DNA of 64,000 bases from Poronia punctata. Its lineage: Eukaryota > Ascomycota > Sordariomycetes > Xylariales > Xylariaceae. The notes under the pieces are model-generated. The model searched no databases and was not told the DNA's origin. It saw only the letters and a list, made by a program, of their open reading frames with translations. The translations under genes and the position numbers were made by a program. The DNA lies in the NCBI GenBank assembly GCA_022579005.1, contig MU401470.1, positions 186,001 through 250,000 on the forward strand, read 5' to 3'. Numbering within the stretch: the first letter of the stretch is position 1; each line of letters opens with the position of its first letter. Of the stretch, positions 58,541 to 64,000 are shown piece by piece.

Positions 58541-60280
58541 CTATGATCCGTACCGACCCTGGTCACCGTACAACTTCTCGTCTTGCCTCGACATCATTTC
58601 ATCGCGAGCTTGCCTTGCAACCAAGACGTCTTGACTCCGACGGGGAACTCTTCCTCCGCCTGAAGAAGAAGCTGGCAGGTGTTCCGTCATGCTTTCCACT
58701 TGCCGTGGCGAGCCAGTATCCGGGTTGTAAAACGATTCAATGATTGATTCTTCCTCCTGTCCCGTCAGCTCACGCAGTTGGGTGTTGTACTGGAGGTTGT
58801 CGCATGCAGTCCAGGCCTCGCCACCTGTGCTTTCACGGACGGCGTGCTTGCGCCTCCGCCGAACCTTCTTGGGAAAGCTGTGGTCGATCTCATCGATGCC
58901 CAGCATCACCAGCTGCTTGGCGATACAACCCTGGTTCCAGTCCCAAACGCGGCGCCCGCCCTCTTCTTTCATGATTCTCCGTATTTCCGAGTAACGATTC
59001 CTCTCGTATTTCTCCACGGCAGCTTTAAGAGCCCGAATCTGTAGACATGTTAGATTCAGAGTCCCTTGTTCTACTGTTTGGGCATCGAGAAGGAGCTTAC
59101 CTCATCATCAGGCCAGATGGCGTATTTCTGGACTGTGCGGATCAATAGCATCTGCAGGTTCTCTTTCGTCTTCAGTTCGCCGCCGAAGCGTTCGTGGTAT
59201 GCTTGTTGAATTTGGTTCCACATGTCTTTTCCCTTCCCAACACTCATACGACTCCTCATTTCCACGAGAAAACGGCAGTCCTCCGGTGCCTTGGGATCGA
59301 GGGCCAACATCCTCGGTGAACCGACCGAGATCGATGCTTGTTTCCCCATATGTGCGTGCGCCGACACGGCTTCCGCGCTTGCACTACCATATCCATCGCC
59401 GCTAGAACCGGACATATTGGTAGCTGGTTTACGGCCCCGCTTAGGAGGCCGCTCGGTCCGGCCTGACTTGGCTCTCGATCTGGAGGGGTACGCCTGACCG
59501 TACTCGAGCGATATGTTACTCAAGTTCTGGTACTGAGGGTGCAAGTCCTGTGGCATTAGTGGTTGGGCACCCGTCACATGCGAAGGCATGGAGCCATGTG
59601 GGACAGCGGGCGCGAGCGGGACGTGGGATAACCCGTATTGCGGGGGCGACCTGACCAGTAGCGAAGGTGTGACGTTAGAATTGAACATGGAGTGGCTCTG
59701 AGACATGTCGTCGTTGGCGGATTGGTCCGAGACGGTATATTGCCCCCAGTGGAAGTGTGGCGTCGGGTCCGGCGCTGTCGGGTGTTGCTCAGGGGATTGA
59801 GATGAATGGAGAGATTGCATGTTGAGCATCTCGGCTGAAGTAGACGGCACCGTCATGGAGGCCGTCGGAGCACCTGTCATACCCGGATATGGCCATTGCC
59901 GTGCTCCTTCTGGTGGCGTGAGCGCTTGGGGGCCCTCATGTTGGTTGTACGTGGGAGGCATCTTGTGAGATCTCTCTGACAACGAAGGCGAGCCTGTGAC
60001 GGAAATAGGAGTAGGAAGTGAAGTGTCGTACGATGGGTAAGGACTAAAGGGGGTGACCTATTATTTGCATGAGTACACCTATCTACCGTTTGGCGCAAGA
60101 CGTCTATATCTATAATGGCTTTCTTACGGATGCTGTGTATGACCCAGTCAGGTCTTGCGACCCGTAAACGGACGTGGATTGGGTGGCAGAGGAGTGTGTA
60201 TCCTGGGAGTGAGGGGATCCCACCGATAATGTATCGTGCATATGGGCAGTCTCAGTTGGTATATATGTCGAATCATCCAT
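58541..60280 (-). CDS. Myb-like DNA-binding transcription factor
   Basis: Exons 60280-60128, 60057-59101 and 59038-58541 join in phase 0 at both junctions to 535 residues; introns are 70 and 62 bp. The first exon is inferred: its Ser/Thr-rich frame ends at a GTAAGA donor and continues in frame after AATAG into VTPFSPYPSYDTSLPTPISV, which then runs into the main exon without a stop. The N-terminal ~250 residues are Ser/Pro/Gln-rich and disordered, like an activation region. An AT-hook-like KRGRKP lies near 257-262. The folded part (~305-430) has Myb/SANT-like helices with spaced tryptophans (KGKDMWNQI, YAIWPDDE, RRVWDWNQG) and is followed by the basic stretch KKVRRRRKH. It is probably nuclear; targets are unknown. 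Translation could also start at 60418 or 59961. Confidence 0.72.
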
Positions 60281-63200
60281 ACCAACGCAAAGGTGGATAT
60301 GGTGCCCCTCTAAGGTTTGTGTTGGCGAAGCGGTCCTTTGCCTTGAATAGCCGACTTCGAAGGCACAAATAGAAGCAGGCGAAGGTATCGAAGCTGCAGC
60401 TTTATTATAGACGCCCATGAGTGCAAGTGCCCAAATACCAGGGAATCGGTGGAATGGCGAACATAAATAGGCGACAAAGAAAGAGTGGTAAAATATGCCT
60501 ACCCTGTCGTGGTCGTCTGAGGCGAGGTAGCGAACTTATAATAAAGCCGGCACAAACAAGACATAGAGCCTTGCCGGCTCCGTTACTTGGTAGGGCCCCA
60601 TCCTTCGATACATCGACAGTTACCAAGGCGAACCAGCGAACCACGCCTCGGTAACTGCCACCGAAGGAAGCACGCTGGCAGTGACCAAGCTAGCCCAATA
60701 CTCGAGTACAGTATGCAGCTCAGAAAAAGGTTCCTCGTCGGTACAGCTATGTGGAGCGGGTGTACCGCAACAGTACTCGTCTAGGGTAGGGGTGTATAGC
60801 CCCTGGTAAGGTTGATCGACAAACGGTAGGGGGCGTCTAAAGTGACGGGCTGCGAAGGAGTAGTCGAATGTTACCTAGATGGAATATGTACCTACTTTAC
60901 TTTGCTGAGAGCCAGCCCAAATAAGTACGATACAGCACACATGAGCAGGACCTCTTTAAGAATGACATGCTGTATTAAGGGTATCATAATGGTCATGTGA
61001 CTCATGTGCGCGCTCATATAACGGAAGAGGTTGAAGATCTCATCTAGGTGACACAATACCACCTTTCCGGGAAGAATAGGTGAAGTCGCGAGCTTGACGT
61101 TCCCGGCGGGACAAAGCCTGAGGGAGTATCATGTCCCTCGAATTCGGCATCGAGGTACTACTAGGAAGTGTCTACCGGGCACCCTTGAATTTTCGAATGA
61201 GTGCCTGGTGGGCCTGGGTGGGGAAGGGGGGGTGCTCTTGCCTAATTCCGTCGATGGTCCCTGCTGCCCTACTTACTTGAAGCTGCATGGGTCTGGTACA
61301 TGCCTAGTACTAATAATGATACGTGATGGGCAATAAACCGTATTTGGACACACTGTACCACAACCAGGGTCTCTATTACCCCAGTTTTAAGTTCCTTCAG
61401 ATTTCGCATCGTCTATGTGTGACGTGTAGAGCACGGGGGAGCTTTAGCAGTATGTAAGTAGGTATCCAGACCTGTATTACAAGATAATGGGAATGAGGTA
61501 AACAAGAGGTCTTTAACAAATAGGTACACGGTTCATCATAAACCGCCTCCTATCAAAGTGCCTCATTGGCTTCACGTCCTGTTCGATGTGAATGGCGTGC
61601 CGTAATGCGGCCCTTACAGATAGAAAAATAGGGACTACAATAATCTCTACCGCAAGAAACTAATTACCATGCAACCAGATAGCGTATGTAACATACCTAT
61701 CCCATCACGTAAAGAATAAGGAGTTCCCAATTCACCTTGGCTAAGGGGTGCAGGTTGCCCAAAAGTCGCCGCAGCTTCTAGCTAGGTGCATACGATACGG
61801 ATACACAAGGAAAGTGGGGGGTTGAAAAATGATAAGAAGAAAGAAATGAACACCTTAAAGAGAGAAAACCGACCCGGGGACGCGGTTATCATTCCAATAG
61901 CCATCCGCATATGGATGGCCGCTTTGGTCGGAGACATGCTCACTTCAAAATCATCACCTTTGACGAAATCTTCCTCATCTCATTCCAATAGAAGTCGCGG
62001 CTTCGCAATCAATATTCACAGCCGCCACCAGAAGCAATTGTATGTGATGCGCCCGCTCGAGTCTGCTACAAGAGGGACGAATAGACGGATACCCACAACA
62101 TTGACTATTCGGGCCAGCGGTTTCCCAGTAGAATGGGAAGGAGCAAGTCGCAATATCAGAAGGCGTCTTCTACCTTGGCGTCTTGTCTGGGACGCGGCTT
62201 CAATCGCGGGATTTGAGTCCGCATTGAGGGGCGACAAGTAAAGCCTCGCTAACCTAATTGATATAGGTGAGCGGACTATTGTGGGTTGGGCGGATGAGAA
62301 GCGTGTGATCCGGAGACAAGGTTGGAACAGGGTTTGGATACCTAAGGCACCGGCTTAATTACGGACATGTCTATAGGAATTTAATTCAAACCGGCCTAAG
62401 ATACGTAGGGCTCTGTTGATGATGATACCAAGGTAACGATAAGAGACAAAGTAAATACCTAATTAGTTTCTTTTTGGATGATGGGTGATTGTAGGGAAGC
62501 AAGTCATCTCTGCCAGGAAAATGGAGGGGGTTTCTATTCAACCTGAATAGTGCATACCTAACACACCCATCTACACGTAAACGTAATAACAGGAATATCA
62601 GGTAGAGACTCTGAAGGGACAAGGGTGTAGATAAGTCTAACTAGGTTAGTTGAGATCGCAGACTATTTCCTATCTTAACGCAAATCTTCGTTTTCCCCAT
62701 CTCCACATGTAATTGGAGTACGGGCGCTGTTAAAAAGAGGAAATGCTCGGCTCGGCCCACCAACGTGAAATCCGAGCCAAAATCGATCATGTTCAGATTC
62801 GGCAGTGTAGGTATTATAATGTACTGAGTAGGATAGATTAATACACATCAGATGTTGGATTAAGCCTACTCTATTCGAAAATAGAGATGACGATAGTACC
62901 ATCGGTCAGCCCGGGTCCGTGCGGCATCTAGCAGGCAGATAAATCTTGGTCCGCTGGTATCGCAGGGCTGTCAGGGTAAACTGAAATGACTAACCCTAGG
63001 TTAGGCTCAAGGGCTGTACTCGTATGAGATGTCGACTACGATTAGGTCAGGATATCACGAAAAGGCGGGCCGATGAACACAGATTCGGTAGAATCCCAGC
63101 GCGTGTTGCAAAAACACTCATACCGTAATGACAGCGACGAAAGAGAGGATCCCTGAGGCATATCTGCCCGCATTCTAACTGGTCTGCTTCGCTGTTGTTG

Positions 63201-64000
63201 CATAAAAAGGTAGCATTCGCGGTCCCAGCAGTCTGGGACAGGCAGAAAATTTACCATTCAGAACAGAGATGAGCGGTGGGCGGTGGGCAGTGAGCGGTTG
63301 ACGCGGAATTAAAGTTCGCCCGATTTATGATAATTATCCCACTAGATACATGGAGCTATCGACGAGGAGGGAACAAAGGGACAATTCCGCATCACTCCCG
63401 TACTCCGAGGTTTGGGCATAATTACGCGACAGCACCGGCTCGAGCATTCATAAGAAGTAGTCAGAATTGCAACTGGTATCAAAGGACGACCGACGAAGGC
63501 AGAGACGACGACGTAGGTAGGTTTCTTAGGGATCAGAAAATAATACCCATCTAGAGTGCTCGGTAATCTACTCTCTGGTATGTGGGCGGAGTGCCGTCAA
63601 AAAATGAATAATTTGCCCTGACAAGACTCGGGGAAGCAAGAGGTAGGCTAGGGGTGCATAAGTGTACTGGATTAGACCCCGTTAGGTATGTGGCTCCCAG
63701 AGAATGAGGGCAAAATTCAGCCCTGGCACTGGATCAAGACTGTTTTACTACACTTTAGTAGTTTAGCTTGCTTTATTTCGCCGTCCTTTCAGGGTGACTG
63801 GCAGCCATTCAGTGAGCGGGCCGCGAAAACACAGTGCGGTTCCAAAGCACAACAGTTGATCCAGTCAAGTACTACGGGAGTACGCGTAGGGTAGACTAAG
63901 TTCCTAGCGGAAATTCCTGCTTGTGGGGTTCGGGTGTGTCCAACAAGCAAGCCTTTGGCGCTTAGCGGCTACCTTGTCATCATAGCCGCAGTTGATTGGG
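60281..64000. other. Intergenic region to window end, 3.7 kb
   Basis: No gene is supported. Frames at 60421-60654, 61786-62241 and 63688-63894 lack family resemblance and sensible composition. The left end is the promoter of the Myb-like gene. One TACTCGTA octamer is at 63017. Confidence 0.55.

Noticed and set aside
61786..62241. 151-codon plus-strand frame
   Set aside because: Overlaps other random frames, begins with low-complexity lysine-rich sequence, and shows no domain or homologue that I recognise.

Overview
The window is nuclear DNA of a filamentous ascomycete. Most genes carry short GT-AG introns (about 50-105 bp) with CTAAC-like branch sites, protein families are typical of Pezizomycotina, and intergenic DNA is full of TAGG/TACC and other microsatellites. 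A Sordariomycete, perhaps Xylariales, is my guess from overall look; nothing here proves it. Gene models were built by hand from frames, splice sites and family resemblance.

Left part (1-14.5 kb): the tail of a cytochrome P450, a 4 kb stretch with no visible gene, a secreted protein of unknown function, a secreted PAF-acetylhydrolase-like alpha/beta hydrolase, then a tail-to-tail pair: a four-exon NRPS-like adenylation-thiolation-reductase enzyme (8894-12286, +) and a three-exon isocyanide synthase fused to a TauD/PvcB-like domain (14433-12504, -). The last two look like the core of an isocyanide-type secondary-metabolite locus, possibly using the P450 and hydrolase as tailoring enzymes. The TauD-like domain seems to lack its distal iron ligand.

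Middle (14.5-32.8 kb): a low-complexity stretch with an assembly gap between poly-G and poly-C, a SNF2/RING translocase, a small three-exon orphan gene, one unresolved coding exon, a roughly 1.13 kb element with 53 bp terminal inverted repeats, a two-exon tail-anchored membrane protein, and a spliceosomal pair transcribed divergently: a four-exon Sm G gene and an NTR2-like gene. A Vps3844-like membrane protein gene follows.

Right part (34-64 kb): a four-exon fungal conserved membrane protein, a very large PhoD-like phosphatase, a tRNA-like repeat whose two copies differ only by transitions, a ten-exon LtrA-family membrane protein whose first splice junction does not keep frame, an EDEM-type GH47 mannosidase, a 6.5 kb gene-poor stretch, and a Myb-like transcription factor whose first exon is hidden upstream. 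The final 3.7 kb shows no gene I can support. Housekeeping genes dominate from 17 kb on; the accessory material is concentrated in the first 14.5 kb and in the repeat islands.
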